Shown here piece after piece: positions 1-8,290 of a DNA stretch of 64,000 nucleotides. Both the position numbers and the translations under genes were made by a program. Position 1 is the first letter of the stretch, and every line of letters begins with the position of its first letter. The DNA comes from Streptomyces sp. V4I2. GTDB lineage: Bacteria; Actinomycetota; Actinomycetes; Streptomycetales; Streptomycetaceae. Location: the NCBI RefSeq assembly GCF_030817655.1, contig NZ_JAUSZM010000003.1:2914001-2978000 (forward strand), in the 5' to 3' direction. The notes beneath the pieces are model-generated. The model made no database searches and was not told where the DNA came from. It saw only the letters and a program-made list of their open reading frames with translations.

Positions 1-1191
1 GTGCGCCCACTGGCCGCGTCCGGTACGGGGCGCACGGCCCACCGCGATGGCCTCGACGGTGCGCAGCCGTCCGGCCCGCAGTGCGGGGACCAGCGCCGCG
101 ATCCCCACGACGAGCAGCGCGGCGACCACCACGACGACGTCCACCCACCAGGCCACCGTCAGCGAGGCGGTGCCGTACACCTGCTCGGTGTCGTTCAGCA
201 GCGGTACGGCCAGCAGGTTTCCGAGGACGACGCCCAGGGCGATGCCCGCGCCCGCCGGGATGAGTGCCTGGGCGACGTAGGCGCGCACGACCTCCCGCGG
301 GGTGAAGCCGATGGCCTTGAGGATGCCGATCCTGCGCAGGCTGGTGCCGACCGCGCCGCTGACCACACTGCCGACGATGATCAGCGACATCGCGATGCCG
401 AGCACGCCGAACGCGATGAGGAACGGGATGGTGACCGCCGCGCTCGTGTCGGCTGCGCGCTTGGTGTCCAGGTAGGACTGGGTGCCCAGAAGCGCCCCTT
501 GCGGTACGGCGGCGGTGAGCTTCTTGCGGGCGGCGGCGATCTGGCCGCCCGTGTCCGCGGAGTCGAGGCGGTAGAGCATCTGGCTGGTGACCGGGGTGTC
601 CTTCGAGGCGAGGGCCGTGACCTGGGCGGGGGTTGCCCAGGCGTCGGCGGACCTGCCGGCCGAGACGGCGATGCCGACGACCGTCAGGGTGGGGGCGTCG
701 GCCGCGTCCGAGGACCTCAGTGTCGAGCCGAGCTGGAAGGCGGGGCCCGCGACCTGCGTGGTGAGCACGATCTCGCCGGGCTTCTCCGCCCACCGGCCCA
801 AGGACAGCTCCAGGTCGTCCACGTCGGCGTGCGCGGCGGACCGCCCGGCCAGGGTGACGGGCCGCAGGTGGCCGCCGCCCCCGTCCACCGGGCGGATCGA
901 CGTGACGGGGTACGGTCCCGCGGTCGCGGTGACGCCGTCCACGCGTCCGGTCGCCTCGAGCTGTGCCGTGCTCGCCTTCGCCGGGTCGTACTCCGCGGTG
1001 AGGTGCGCCCCGTTCTGCCGGGCGAAGGCCTTGTCGAAGGGCGCGTCCGCGGCGACCATCAGCGAACCGGCGACCACGGCCGAGGCCACGGCCATCATCA
1101 CGGCCACCGCGATCACCACGGTCTGCACCCGCCGCCGGCCCACCCCGGAGCGGACGACGCGGCCGAGCGCGCCGGTGCCGAAGCCGCTCAT
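1..1191 (-). CDS. ABC transporter permease, FtsX/MacB type (3' end outside window)
   Basis: This is the membrane subunit of an export-type ABC transporter; 397 residues are visible and the C-terminus lies beyond base 1. An N-terminal membrane segment (about residues 20-45) is followed by a large extracytoplasmic domain (about 45-245). A second membrane segment then leads into the FtsX core, which carries the family-typical phrase LRRIGILKAIGFTPREV, and further helices follow. The ATG at 1191 overlaps the stop of the ATPase gene by 4 nt (ATGA), so the two are translationally coupled. The adjacent divergent sensor-regulator pair suggests an envelope-stress or peptide-export role, but the substrate cannot be read from sequence. 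Confidence 0.88.
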   Translation of the reverse strand, partial: MSGFGTGALGRVVRSGVGRRRVQTVVIAVAVMMAVASAVVAGSLMVAADAPFDKAFARQNGAHLTAEYDPAKASTAQLEATGRVDGVTATAGPYPVTSIRPVDGGGGHLRPVTLAGRSAAHADVDDLELSLGRWAEKPGEIVLTTQVAGPAFQLGSTLRSSDAADAPTLTVVGIAVSAGRSADAWATPAQVTALASKDTPVTSQMLYRLDSADTGGQIAAARKKLTAAVPQGALLGTQSYLDTKRAADTSAAVTIPFLIAFGVLGIAMSLIIVGSVVSGAVGTSLRRIGILKAIGFTPREVVRAYVAQALIPAGAGIALGVVLGNLLAVPLLNDTEQVYGTASLTVAWWVDVVVVVAALLVVGIAALVPALRAGRLRTVEAIAVGRAPRTGRGQWAH

Positions 1192-1907
1192 CGGACGGCC
1201 TCCACCGTGGTGTCGAGGGCGAGATGACCGTCCACCAGATGGATCGAGCGGCTCGCGCACGCCTCTGCCAGTGCCAGGTCGTGGGTGACCAGCACGATGG
1301 TCTGGCCGCCGCGGTGCAGATCGACCAGCAGGTCCCGTACGTCCTGGCCCGACGCGGTGTCGAGGGCTCCGGTCGGCTCGTCGGCCAGCAGCAGTGCGGG
1401 CCGGTTGACCAGGGCGCGGGCGACCGCGACCCGCTGGCGTTCGCCGCCGGAGAGCCGGCCGGGGTAGGCGCGGGCGTGCTTCTGGATGGCGAGCAGCTCC
1501 ATGAGCTCGCCGGCGCGGGCCGCGGCCTGGCGTCGCGCGGTGCCGGTCAGCTGGGCGGGGAGCTGGATGTTGTCGGCGACGGTGAGGTCGTCGAGCAGGT
1601 TGAAGAACTGGAAGACCATGCCGATCCGTTCGCGGCGGAAGCGGGCCAGCGCGTGCTCGCTCAGCCGGTCGATGCGCCGCCCGTCGACGGTCACCGTGCC
1701 CTCGGTCGGCCGGTCCAGGCCGGCGACGAGGTTCAGCAGCGTGGACTTGCCGCTGCCGGAGGGGCCCGTCACGGCAAGGGCCTCCCCCTGGGCGACGGCG
1801 AGGTCGAGCGGTCCGAGGGCGGGCGCGCCGGCGCTGTCGTAGCGCTTGGCCACGCCCGCCAGTTCGATCACGTGGGTCGTGGTGGTCGGGGAGGTCGGGG
1901 AGGTCAT
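1188..1907 (-). CDS. ABC transporter ATP-binding protein, MacB/LolD type
   Basis: A 239-residue ATPase that energises the coupled FtsX-type permease at the cytoplasmic membrane. The Walker A motif GPSGSGKST lies near residues 48-56. The signature LSGGERQRVAVARAL and the Walker B stretch LLLADEPTGALD follow, then the H-loop histidine in VTHD. The DEPTGALD variant is typical of the MacB/LolD/BceA exporter branch. The start ATG at 1907 opens on a region shared with the divergent histidine kinase gene, so both operons may be read from the 1908-2189 interval, possibly under control of that two-component system. Confidence 0.92.
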   Translation of the reverse strand: MTSPTSPTTTTHVIELAGVAKRYDSAGAPALGPLDLAVAQGEALAVTGPSGSGKSTLLNLVAGLDRPTEGTVTVDGRRIDRLSEHALARFRRERIGMVFQFFNLLDDLTVADNIQLPAQLTGTARRQAAARAGELMELLAIQKHARAYPGRLSGGERQRVAVARALVNRPALLLADEPTGALDTASGQDVRDLLVDLHRGGQTIVLVTHDLALAEACASRSIHLVDGHLALDTTVEAVR

Positions 1908-2189
1908 GGGAGTCGTCCGTCCTTACGGTCGCTCGTGCGCGGTCGGATACCGGCGAATGCCGGGTCGCTGCGGAGGTGTCCCGGCGAAGGTGTCCGGTCC
2001 CGGCGAACGTAGGGGCGGGCGCTCCTCGGGCGCGTCGGCCGGGGCACCGACATGCCGCCCTCCCCGCGGAGGACCCGGCCGCGGGGTCATCCCTGCGAAG
2101 TACGCCTGCGGGACGGTCTCTTGGTCGTCCTGGCCGTCCTGGTCGTCAAGGCGGACGCAGCCCGGGCGCATCGGCCACACAATGAGCCG
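1908..2189. promoter_or_regulatory. Divergent intergenic region, ABC exporter / two-component system
   Basis: This 282-nt gap separates the minus-strand ABC operon from the plus-strand kinase-regulator operon and must hold both promoters. I see no convincing direct or inverted repeat that could be named as a regulator site, and no RNA gene. Open reading continues upstream of the kinase start in the same frame but lacks a ribosome binding site and is not conserved-looking. Confidence 0.4.
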
Positions 2190-3494
2190 ATGGAGACGGA
2201 GGAGCGGCCCGGATGGCGCCGGCAACTGCGGGAGGCGATGCGGCCGGAGGCGAAGGGGCCCCCGCTGTCCCGGCGGGCGGTGCGCGCGGACGTGGTGCTG
2301 GCGGTCGTCCTGACCCTGGTCGCGCTGGTGGTGGCGGCGCGGTATCCCAGCGACGGGCCGGTGTTCGTCGTGCCGAGGGACGAGTACGGGGTGCCTGTCC
2401 CGCCCTACCCCCCGACGCCGGGTGCGCGGATCGTGCCGGACCGGATCTCCGGGCCGCCCTGGCCGCTCGTGCTGCTGTCGGCGCTGCCGCTCGCGGCCCG
2501 GCGCCGGTATCCGCTGGCCGCGTTCGGGGTGGTGCTGGTCGGGGCCCTGGGCATCGGGGACCGGGCCACCTGGATCACTGTGCTGACCTGCGTCATCGGT
2601 GCCTACAGCGCGGTGAAGTACAGCCCGTACCGGACGCTGGCGCCGGCCTGCCTGGTCGTCGCCGCCGTGCCGGCCGGCCTGGCGTTCCGGCGGACGGATC
2701 CCGTGCTGCCGGGGTGGTCGAGTCCCGTGGTCGTCCTGCTGGCCGCCGGGGTGCTGGCCGGGACCGTCCGCTACTGGCGGCGGCGGCTCGCGGCCGGCCG
2801 GGACCGGTTCGCACAGTTGCAGCAGGAGCAGGAGGAGAGCATGCGCCGGGCCGTCGAGGAGGAACGGGCGCGGATCGCGGCCGAGTTGCACGATGTCGTG
2901 ACCCACAATGTGAGCGTGATGGTCATCCAGGCGGGGGCGGCCCGCAAGGTGATGGACGCGGCCCCCGAGCGGTCGAAGGCGGCGCTGCTGGCGGTGGAGG
3001 CCGGAGGCAGGGCCGCGATGGCCGAACTGCGCCATGTGATGGGCCTGTTGGCGGCGGCCACGGACCCCGGCCGCGCCGACAGTCCGGCCGACGGCCTGGA
3101 GCCGCAGCCCGGCCTCGGACAGCTCGACGCGCTGATCGAGAGGGTGCGGTCCGCCGGGACGCCGGTCGGTGTGGCGGTGTCGCTGCCGCCCCAGCCGCTG
3201 CCGACCGGGGTGGACCTGGCGGCGTACCGCGTGGTGCAGGAGGCGCTGACCAACACGATCAAGCACGCACCCGGCGCCGACGCCTGCGTGACGATCGGCT
3301 ACGCCGAGAACTGGCTGGAGATCGAGGTCACCGACACCGGCGCCGTCCGCGACTCCGCCCCCGCCGACGGCAACGGCCGCGGGCTGATCGGACTGCGCGA
3401 GCGCCTCGCCGTCTACGGCGGCGAGCTGACGACCGGTCCGACCCTCACCGGCGGCTACCGCATCACCGCCCGAATCCCATGGCGAACCACATGA
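2190..3494 (+). CDS. Two-component sensor histidine kinase (NarX/DesK-like, HisKA_3)
   Basis: A 434-residue membrane kinase. The N-terminal half has about four to five hydrophobic segments (roughly residues 33-50, 90-102, 108-123, 128-142, 150-165 and 178-193) with no recognisable extracellular sensor domain. A short coiled linker leads to the HisKA_3 box, with the phospho-accepting His near residue 234 in AELHDVVTHNVSVM. The HATPase N-box EALTNTIKHAPGA and the G-box GNGRGLIGLRERL follow. I chose the ATG at 2190 because the protein then begins with a charged cytoplasmic tail; the upstream in-frame extension is proline/arginine-rich and looks like noise. Its stop overlaps the regulator start by 4 nt. 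Confidence 0.9.
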   Translation: METEERPGWRRQLREAMRPEAKGPPLSRRAVRADVVLAVVLTLVALVVAARYPSDGPVFVVPRDEYGVPVPPYPPTPGARIVPDRISGPPWPLVLLSALPLAARRRYPLAAFGVVLVGALGIGDRATWITVLTCVIGAYSAVKYSPYRTLAPACLVVAAVPAGLAFRRTDPVLPGWSSPVVVLLAAGVLAGTVRYWRRRLAAGRDRFAQLQQEQEESMRRAVEEERARIAAELHDVVTHNVSVMVIQAGAARKVMDAAPERSKAALLAVEAGGRAAMAELRHVMGLLAAATDPGRADSPADGLEPQPGLGQLDALIERVRSAGTPVGVAVSLPPQPLPTGVDLAAYRVVQEALTNTIKHAPGADACVTIGYAENWLEIEVTDTGAVRDSAPADGNGRGLIGLRERLAVYGGELTTGPTLTGGYRITARIPWRTT

Positions 3495-4186
3495 ACCAGC
3501 CACCCACGCTGCGCGCGGTCATCGCCGACGACCAGGCTCTCGTACGGACCGGCTTCGGGATGATCCTGGCCGCGGACGGCATCGAGGTCACGGCCGAGGC
3601 GGCCGACGGGGCGGAGGCGGTCGACGCGGTCCGGCGCACCCGGCCCGACGTGGTCCTCATGGACATCCGGATGCCGCGGATGGACGGCATCGAGGCCACC
3701 CGGCGGATCCTCGCCGACAGCGACCCGGCCGCCCTCCGCGTCATCATCCTCACCACCTACGACCTCGACCACTACGTCTATGCCGCGCTCACCGCCGGGG
3801 CCAGCGGATTCCTGCTCAAGGACGTCACCCCCGAGCATCTGGTGGCCGCCGTACGGCTCGTGCAGTCCGGTGACGCCCTGCTCGCGCCCGCCATCACCCG
3901 GCGCCTCATCGAGCGCTTCGCCCACCGCGAGGAGGCGCGTCCGGCCGCCCTGCACCGCGACCTGTCCGGCCTCACCCCGCGCGAACTGGAGGTACTGCGG
4001 CTGCTCGCGACGGGCCTGAGCAACGCCGAGCTCGCCGACCGGCTGTTCCTCAGCCCCACCACCGTCAAGACCCACATCGGCCGCATCCTGTCGAAACTGG
4101 ACCTCCGCGACCGCGTCCAGGCCGTGGTCCTCGCGTATGAGTCGGGGCTGGTGGCGCCTGGGGATCCGGCGGGGGACGGCCAATGA
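3491..4186 (+). CDS. Response regulator, NarL/LuxR family
   Basis: A 231-residue DNA-binding regulator paired with the upstream kinase. The receiver domain (about 1-125) shows the acidic pair in IADDQ, phospho-acceptor Asp58 in VVLMDIRMPRMDG, and the conserved Lys in FLLKDVTPEHL. A LuxR helix-turn-helix follows (LTPRELEVLRLLATGLSNAE, then a VKTHIGRILSKL recognition region). The ATG at 3491 overlaps the kinase stop (ATGA), which favours it over the in-frame ATG at 3479. The divergent ABC exporter operon is a likely target, by analogy with similar clusters. The gene converges on the SDR gene that ends at 4226. Confidence 0.93.
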   Translation: MNQPPTLRAVIADDQALVRTGFGMILAADGIEVTAEAADGAEAVDAVRRTRPDVVLMDIRMPRMDGIEATRRILADSDPAALRVIILTTYDLDHYVYAALTAGASGFLLKDVTPEHLVAAVRLVQSGDALLAPAITRRLIERFAHREEARPAALHRDLSGLTPRELEVLRLLATGLSNAELADRLFLSPTTVKTHIGRILSKLDLRDRVQAVVLAYESGLVAPGDPAGDGQ

Positions 4187-4225
4187 CGACTAAAGAAGGC
4201 TGAATACGGGTGAATACGGCTTCGA

Positions 4226-5134
4226 CTACCCCGCCCCGTACACCGCCCCCGGAGCCTCCCCCTCCGCCAGCAGTTTCAGCGTGACGTCCCCCGCCTCCGC
4301 CGGTGTCCACCGCGTGCCCTTGTCGGCGCTCGGCCCCGGCCGCCATCCCTCCATGACGGTGATCCGCCCGCCCTCGGCCTCGAAGACCCGCCCGGTGACG
4401 CCCGCGCTCGCGGCCGAGCCCAGCCACACCACCAGCGGCGACACGTTCTCGGGGGCCATGGCGTCGAAGCCCCCCGCGGGCGCCGCCATCGTCCGCGCGA
4501 AGGTCTCCTCGGTCATCCGGGTCCGGGCGGCCGGGGCGATCGCGTTGACCTGGACCCCGTACCGCCCCATCTCGGCCGCCGCGACCAGCGTCAAGGCGAC
4601 GATCCCGGCCTTCGCGGCGCTGTAGTTCCCCTGCCCGACCGACCCCAGCAACCCTGCCCCGCTGCTGGTGTTGACGACCCGCGCCACCGGCGTCCGCCCC
4701 GCCTTCGCCTCCGCCCGCCAGTACGCCGCCGCGTGCTTGAGCGGCAGGAAGTGCCCCTTCAGGTGGACGCGTACGACCGCGTCCCAGTCGTCCTCGTCGA
4801 GGTTGACGAGCATGCGGTCGCGCAGGAACCCGGCGTTGTTGATGAGGGTGTCGAGACGGCCGTACGTCTCCAGCGCGGTGTGTACGAGCGAGGCGGCGCC
4901 CTCGGTCGTGGCGATGTCGCCGCCGTGGGGCACGGCCTCGCCGCCCGCGGCGCGGATCTCGTCGGCGACCCGGCGGGCCGGGCTGTCGGCGCCCGGCGTG
5001 CCGTCGAGGCCGACACCGAGGTCGTTGACGACGAGCCGGGCGCCCTCGGCGGCGAACGCGAGCGCGTGGGCGCGGCCGAGCCCGCGGCCGGCGCCGGTGA
5101 CGACGACGACCCGGCCCTCGCAGATTCCGCTCAT
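4226..5134 (-). CDS. SDR-family 3-hydroxyacyl-CoA dehydrogenase-like (Rv3548c-like)
   Basis: A 302-residue short-chain dehydrogenase. It shows the NAD(P) glycine motif VTGAGRGLGRAHA, the NNAG motif (LINNAGFLRD), a catalytic Ser in NTSSGAGLLG and the YSAAKAG catalytic tetrad segment. The extra C-terminal length matches the HSD17B4-type 3-hydroxyacyl-CoA dehydrogenase branch. The ATG at 5134 is preceded by AAGGAG at good spacing, so the longer frame from 5155 is not used. It follows another SDR with a 17-nt gap. The pair occupies the place of Rv3548c/Rv3549c next to echA20 in mycobacteria, so a step in steroid C/D-ring breakdown is inferred; the exact substrate is unknown. Confidence 0.85.
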   Translation of the reverse strand: MSGICEGRVVVVTGAGRGLGRAHALAFAAEGARLVVNDLGVGLDGTPGADSPARRVADEIRAAGGEAVPHGGDIATTEGAASLVHTALETYGRLDTLINNAGFLRDRMLVNLDEDDWDAVVRVHLKGHFLPLKHAAAYWRAEAKAGRTPVARVVNTSSGAGLLGSVGQGNYSAAKAGIVALTLVAAAEMGRYGVQVNAIAPAARTRMTEETFARTMAAPAGGFDAMAPENVSPLVVWLGSAASAGVTGRVFEAEGGRITVMEGWRPGPSADKGTRWTPAEAGDVTLKLLAEGEAPGAVYGAG

Positions 5135-5151
5135 CTCACTTCTCCTTGTGG

Positions 5152-5892
5152 TCACTTCTCCTTGTGGGCAGTTGCCGCTTCCAGGAACGCGGGCCGGTCA
5201 CCGCCGCCGTGCACGAGCAGGCTCGCGCCGGTGACATAGGCGGCGGCGTCGGAGGCGAGGAAGACCGCGGCCGCGCCGACGTCGGACGGCTCGGCCAGCC
5301 GCCCCAGGGGGACGGTGCGGGCGACGGCGGCGACGGCGTCCGGGCCGCCGTAGTGGAGGTGGGACAGCTCGGTGCGGACCATGCCGACGACGAGGGTGTT
5401 GACGCGGACCTCCGGCGCCCACTCGACGGCCATCGAGCGGGCCAGGTGGTCGAGACCGGCCTTGGCCGCCCCGTACGCCGCGGTACCGGGCGAGGGGCGG
5501 CTGCCGCTGACGCTGCCGATCATCACGATCGAGCCGTGGGCCCGCCTGAGGTGGTCGTACGCGGCGAGGGACACGGTCAGCGGTGCCAGCAGGTTCAACT
5601 CCACGACCCGGACGTGCCGTTCGGCCCCGGCCTGCGCGAGCGGCCGGTACGGGGCGCCGCCCGCGTTGTTGACCAGGACGTCGAGACGGGGCAGCCCGGC
5701 GAAGAAGTGCCCCACGGCTTCGGTGTCCCGTACGTCCAGCGGCGCGAACTCGGTCTTCGGCACCGGCACGTCCGGCGGCCTGCGGGCGCAGACCACGACC
5801 TCGGCACCCGCCCGGACGAAGGCCCGCGCGATCCCGGCGCCGACGCCGCGGGTACCGCCGGTGACGACCGCGACCTTCCCGTTCAGCTCCAT
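5152..5892 (-). CDS. SDR-family oxidoreductase (Rv3549c-like)
   Basis: A 246-residue short-chain dehydrogenase with VTGGTRGVGAGIA at the cofactor site, LVNNAGGAPYRPL, the Ser in MIGSVSGSRPS and the YGAAKAG active-site segment. The length fits the classical SDR family. It is the first gene of a two-SDR operon transcribed away from echA20. Its start lies 16 nt from the edge of a predicted KstR2 operator, so it is probably derepressed together with the ipd genes. By synteny it corresponds to Rv3549c of the mycobacterial HIP-degradation region. The substrate is inferred from context only. Confidence 0.83.
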   Translation of the reverse strand: MELNGKVAVVTGGTRGVGAGIARAFVRAGAEVVVCARRPPDVPVPKTEFAPLDVRDTEAVGHFFAGLPRLDVLVNNAGGAPYRPLAQAGAERHVRVVELNLLAPLTVSLAAYDHLRRAHGSIVMIGSVSGSRPSPGTAAYGAAKAGLDHLARSMAVEWAPEVRVNTLVVGMVRTELSHLHYGGPDAVAAVARTVPLGRLAEPSDVGAAAVFLASDAAAYVTGASLLVHGGGDRPAFLEAATAHKEK

Positions 5893-5908
5893 TCGCCGCT
5901 ACCCTTCA

Positions 5909-5927
5909 CCTAACAAACGTTTGGTGG
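5909..5927. promoter_or_regulatory. Predicted KstR2-type operator (site 1)
   Basis: CCTAACAAACGTTTGGTGG lies in the 54-nt gap between the divergent SDR gene (start 5892) and echA20 (start 5947). It has the perfect 10-bp palindrome CAAACGTTTG at its centre. It fits the published mycobacterial KstR2 motif as I remember it (AnCAAGnnCTTGnT), except that the G/C pair flanking the spacer is A/T here. It matches the site at 11990-12008 at 16 of 19 positions. Confidence 0.75.
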
Positions 5928-5946
5928 AAAGGTAGCTGATGCGGCC

Positions 5947-6705
5947 ATGGGTGTCTCCACCTCGTCCCCGGAAAAGGGGACCGAAAAAGGCATAGCCGTC
6001 GTCACGGTCGACTTCCCGCCGGTGAACGCCCTGCCCGTGCACGGCTGGTTCGCGCTGGCCGACGCCGTGCGCACGGCCGGCCACGACGCCGGGGTCCGGT
6101 GCGTGGTGCTGGCCGCCGAGGGGCGGGGGTTCAACGCCGGCGTGGACATCAAGGAGATCCAGGCCCAGGGGCAGCAGGCGCTGATCGGCGCGAACCGCGG
6201 CTGCTTCGAGGCCTTCGCGGCGGTCTACGAGTGCGAGGTGCCCGTCGTCGCCGCCGTGCAGGGTTTCTGTCTGGGCGGCGGGATCGGTCTGGTGGGGAAC
6301 GCGGACGCGATCGTGGCGAGCGAGGACGCGACCTTCGGCCTGCCCGAGCTGGACCGCGGCGCGCTCGGCGCGGCCACCCACCTGGCCCGGCTGGTCCCGC
6401 AGCACCTGATGCGCGCCCTCTACTACACCTCGCGCACCGCGACCGCGGCCGAGCTGCACGCGCACGGCTCGGTGTGGCGGGTCGTCCCGCGCGCGGAACT
6501 GCGCGAGGCCGCCCTTGAGTTGGCCCGCGAGATCGCCGCCAAGGACGGCCATCTCATCCGGCTGGCCAAGTCCGCCATCAACGGCATCGATCCCGTCGAC
6601 GTGCGCCGCAGCTACCGCTTCGAACAGGGCTTCACCTTCGAGGCCAACCTCGGCGGGGTGGCGGACCGGGTCCGCGACAGCTTCGGCAAGGAGGTCGTCC
6701 AGTGA
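5947..6705 (+). CDS. echA20: Enoyl-CoA hydratase/isomerase family, EchA20-like ring hydrolase
   Basis: A 252-residue crotonase-fold protein. The oxyanion-hole segments appear as GRGFNAGVDIKEIQ and GFCLGGGIGLVGNADA. In mycobacteria EchA20 acts on HIEC-CoA and opens steroid ring D to give COCHEA-CoA; that function is transferred here because the next three genes are ipdA, ipdB and ipdC in the same order as in Mycobacterium tuberculosis. The start ATG lies downstream of a KstR2-like operator, and the stop overlaps ipdA by 4 nt. It could be an ordinary enoyl-CoA hydratase by sequence alone; the context makes EchA20 much more likely. Confidence 0.85.
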   Translation: MGVSTSSPEKGTEKGIAVVTVDFPPVNALPVHGWFALADAVRTAGHDAGVRCVVLAAEGRGFNAGVDIKEIQAQGQQALIGANRGCFEAFAAVYECEVPVVAAVQGFCLGGGIGLVGNADAIVASEDATFGLPELDRGALGAATHLARLVPQHLMRALYYTSRTATAAELHAHGSVWRVVPRAELREAALELAREIAAKDGHLIRLAKSAINGIDPVDVRRSYRFEQGFTFEANLGGVADRVRDSFGKEVVQ

Positions 6706-7562
6706 GCGACAAGACCATGTCAGCCGAGGAAGCTGTCGGCCGCCTGGAGAGCGGGATGACGCTCGGCATCGGCGGCTGGGGCTCGCGCCGCAAGCCGATG
6801 GCGCTGGTCCGAGCCCTGCTGCGGACGAGCATCACCGATCTCACCGTCGTCTCGTACGGCGGTCCGGACGTCGGCCTGCTCGCCGCCACCGGACGGATCC
6901 GCAAGCTCGTCACCGCCTTCGTCACCCTCGACTCGATCCCGCTGGAACCGCACTACCGGGCGGCACGCGAGCGTGGCGCCTTCGAGTTGACGGAGGTCGA
7001 CGAGGCGATGTTCATGTGGGGGCTGCACGCGGCCGCCAACCGTCTGCCGTTCCTGCCGGTGCGGGCCGGTCTCGGCTCGGACGTGATGCGGATCAACCCC
7101 GGGCTGCGGACGGTCGCTTCGCCGTACGAGGACGCGGAGACGTTCGTCGCGATGCCCGCGCTGCGCCTGGACGCCGCCCTCGTCCACATGAACCGCGCGG
7201 ACCGCCTGGGCAACGGCCAGTACCTGGGCCCGGACCCCTACTTCGACGACCTGCTGTGCGAGGCGGCGGACGCGGCGTACGTGTCGTGCGAACGGCTCGT
7301 CGACAACGTCGGCACGGCAGAGCCGGCCAAGGAGGCCGCGCCGCAGACGCTGCTCCTCAAGCGGTCGAGCGTGACCGGCGTGATCGAGACGCCGAACGGC
7401 GCCCACTTCACCTCGTGCGCCCCCGACTACGGCCGGGACGAGGCCTTCCAGAAGCTGTACGCCACCACGCCGTACGGGCAGTTCGCGGAGCGGTTCCTCG
7501 GCGGGGACGAGCAGCACTACCAACGCGCCGTACTGGACTGGCGGAAGGAGCGTGGCCAGTGA
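6702..7562 (+). CDS. ipdA: IpdA, alpha subunit of COCHEA-CoA hydrolase
   Basis: A 286-residue protein of the class I CoA-transferase alpha-subunit fold (GMTLGIGGWGSRRKPMAL near the start, then DAALVHMNRADRLGNGQYLG). In steroid-degrading actinobacteria this family member is not a transferase. With IpdB it forms a heterodimer that hydrolyses the last steroid ring (ring C) of COCHEA-CoA. The gene begins ATGA on the echA20 stop and ends in a GTGA overlap with ipdB, so the subunits are likely made in equal amounts. Neighbours on both sides belong to the same pathway. Confidence 0.87.
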   Translation: MSDKTMSAEEAVGRLESGMTLGIGGWGSRRKPMALVRALLRTSITDLTVVSYGGPDVGLLAATGRIRKLVTAFVTLDSIPLEPHYRAARERGAFELTEVDEAMFMWGLHAAANRLPFLPVRAGLGSDVMRINPGLRTVASPYEDAETFVAMPALRLDAALVHMNRADRLGNGQYLGPDPYFDDLLCEAADAAYVSCERLVDNVGTAEPAKEAAPQTLLLKRSSVTGVIETPNGAHFTSCAPDYGRDEAFQKLYATTPYGQFAERFLGGDEQHYQRAVLDWRKERGQ

Positions 7563-8290
7563 CCGTCACCCGTGCCGAGTACTGCGTGATCGCCTGCGCC
7601 GAGGCCTGGCGGGACAACGGGGAGGTGCTCGCGAGCCCCATGGGCCTGATCCCGGCCCTGGGCGCCCGCCTCGCCAAGCGCACCTTCTCCCCCGACCTGC
7701 TGCTGACCGACGGCGAGGCGATGCTCGTCGGTCTCGACGGCACGGTGGAGGGCTGGCTGCCGTACCGGCAGCATCTGACCATGGTCACCGGCGGGCGCCG
7801 GCACGTGATGATGGGCGCGAGCCAGATCGACCGCTTCGGCAACCAGAACATCTCGTGCATCGGCGACTGGGCCAGGCCGAAGCGGCAGCTGCTGGGCGTG
7901 CGCGGCGGCCCGGTCAACACCCTGAACAACCCGACCAGTTACTGGGTGCCGAAGCACTCCGCGCGGGTCTTCGTCGAGAAGGTCGACATGGTCTGCGGAG
8001 TGGGCTACGACCGTGCCGCCGCCGCAGGACCCAGTGTCACCCGCTTCCACCGCATCCCGCGCGTGGTCAGTGACCTGGGCGTCTTCGACTTCGCCACCCC
8101 TGACCACGCGATGCGCCTCGCCTCCCTCCACCCGGGCGTCACCGTCGAGCAGGTCCAGGAAGCCACGGGCTTCGCCCTGCACGTGCCCGACGAGGTGCCG
8201 TACACCCGCGAACCGACCAGTGCGGAGCTGGATTTGATCCGCTCGGTCATCGATCCGGAAGGCGCGAGGCGGCGCGAGGTCGACGGCTGA
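7559..8290 (+). CDS. ipdB: IpdB, beta subunit of COCHEA-CoA hydrolase
   Basis: A 243-residue CoA-transferase beta-fold protein starting with GTG at 7559 inside the ipdA stop (GTGA). Family features include LLLTDGEAMLVG, the MMGASQIDRFGNQNIS stretch and the segment GGPVNTLNNPTSYW. It pairs with IpdA to cleave the remaining carbocycle of the steroid nucleus in the cytoplasm. The length is as expected for the family. The stop shares one base with the ipdC start (TGATG). No sign of truncation was seen. Confidence 0.87.
   Translation: MTVTRAEYCVIACAEAWRDNGEVLASPMGLIPALGARLAKRTFSPDLLLTDGEAMLVGLDGTVEGWLPYRQHLTMVTGGRRHVMMGASQIDRFGNQNISCIGDWARPKRQLLGVRGGPVNTLNNPTSYWVPKHSARVFVEKVDMVCGVGYDRAAAAGPSVTRFHRIPRVVSDLGVFDFATPDHAMRLASLHPGVTVEQVQEATGFALHVPDEVPYTREPTSAELDLIRSVIDPEGARRREVDG

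Noticed and set aside
1..1227. A 408-codon plus-strand frame at the left edge
   Set aside because: It is antisense to the FtsX-type permease, which continues the ATPase operon by an ATGA overlap.
2213..3490. Upstream extension of the response regulator frame
   Set aside because: The frame is open through the kinase gene, but its translation there is an arginine/glycine-rich shadow. The true start at 3491 overlaps the kinase stop.
4187..4225. Terminator between the response regulator and the SDR gene
   Set aside because: The 39-nt convergent gap contains only a short direct repeat (GAATACGG) and no stable hairpin.
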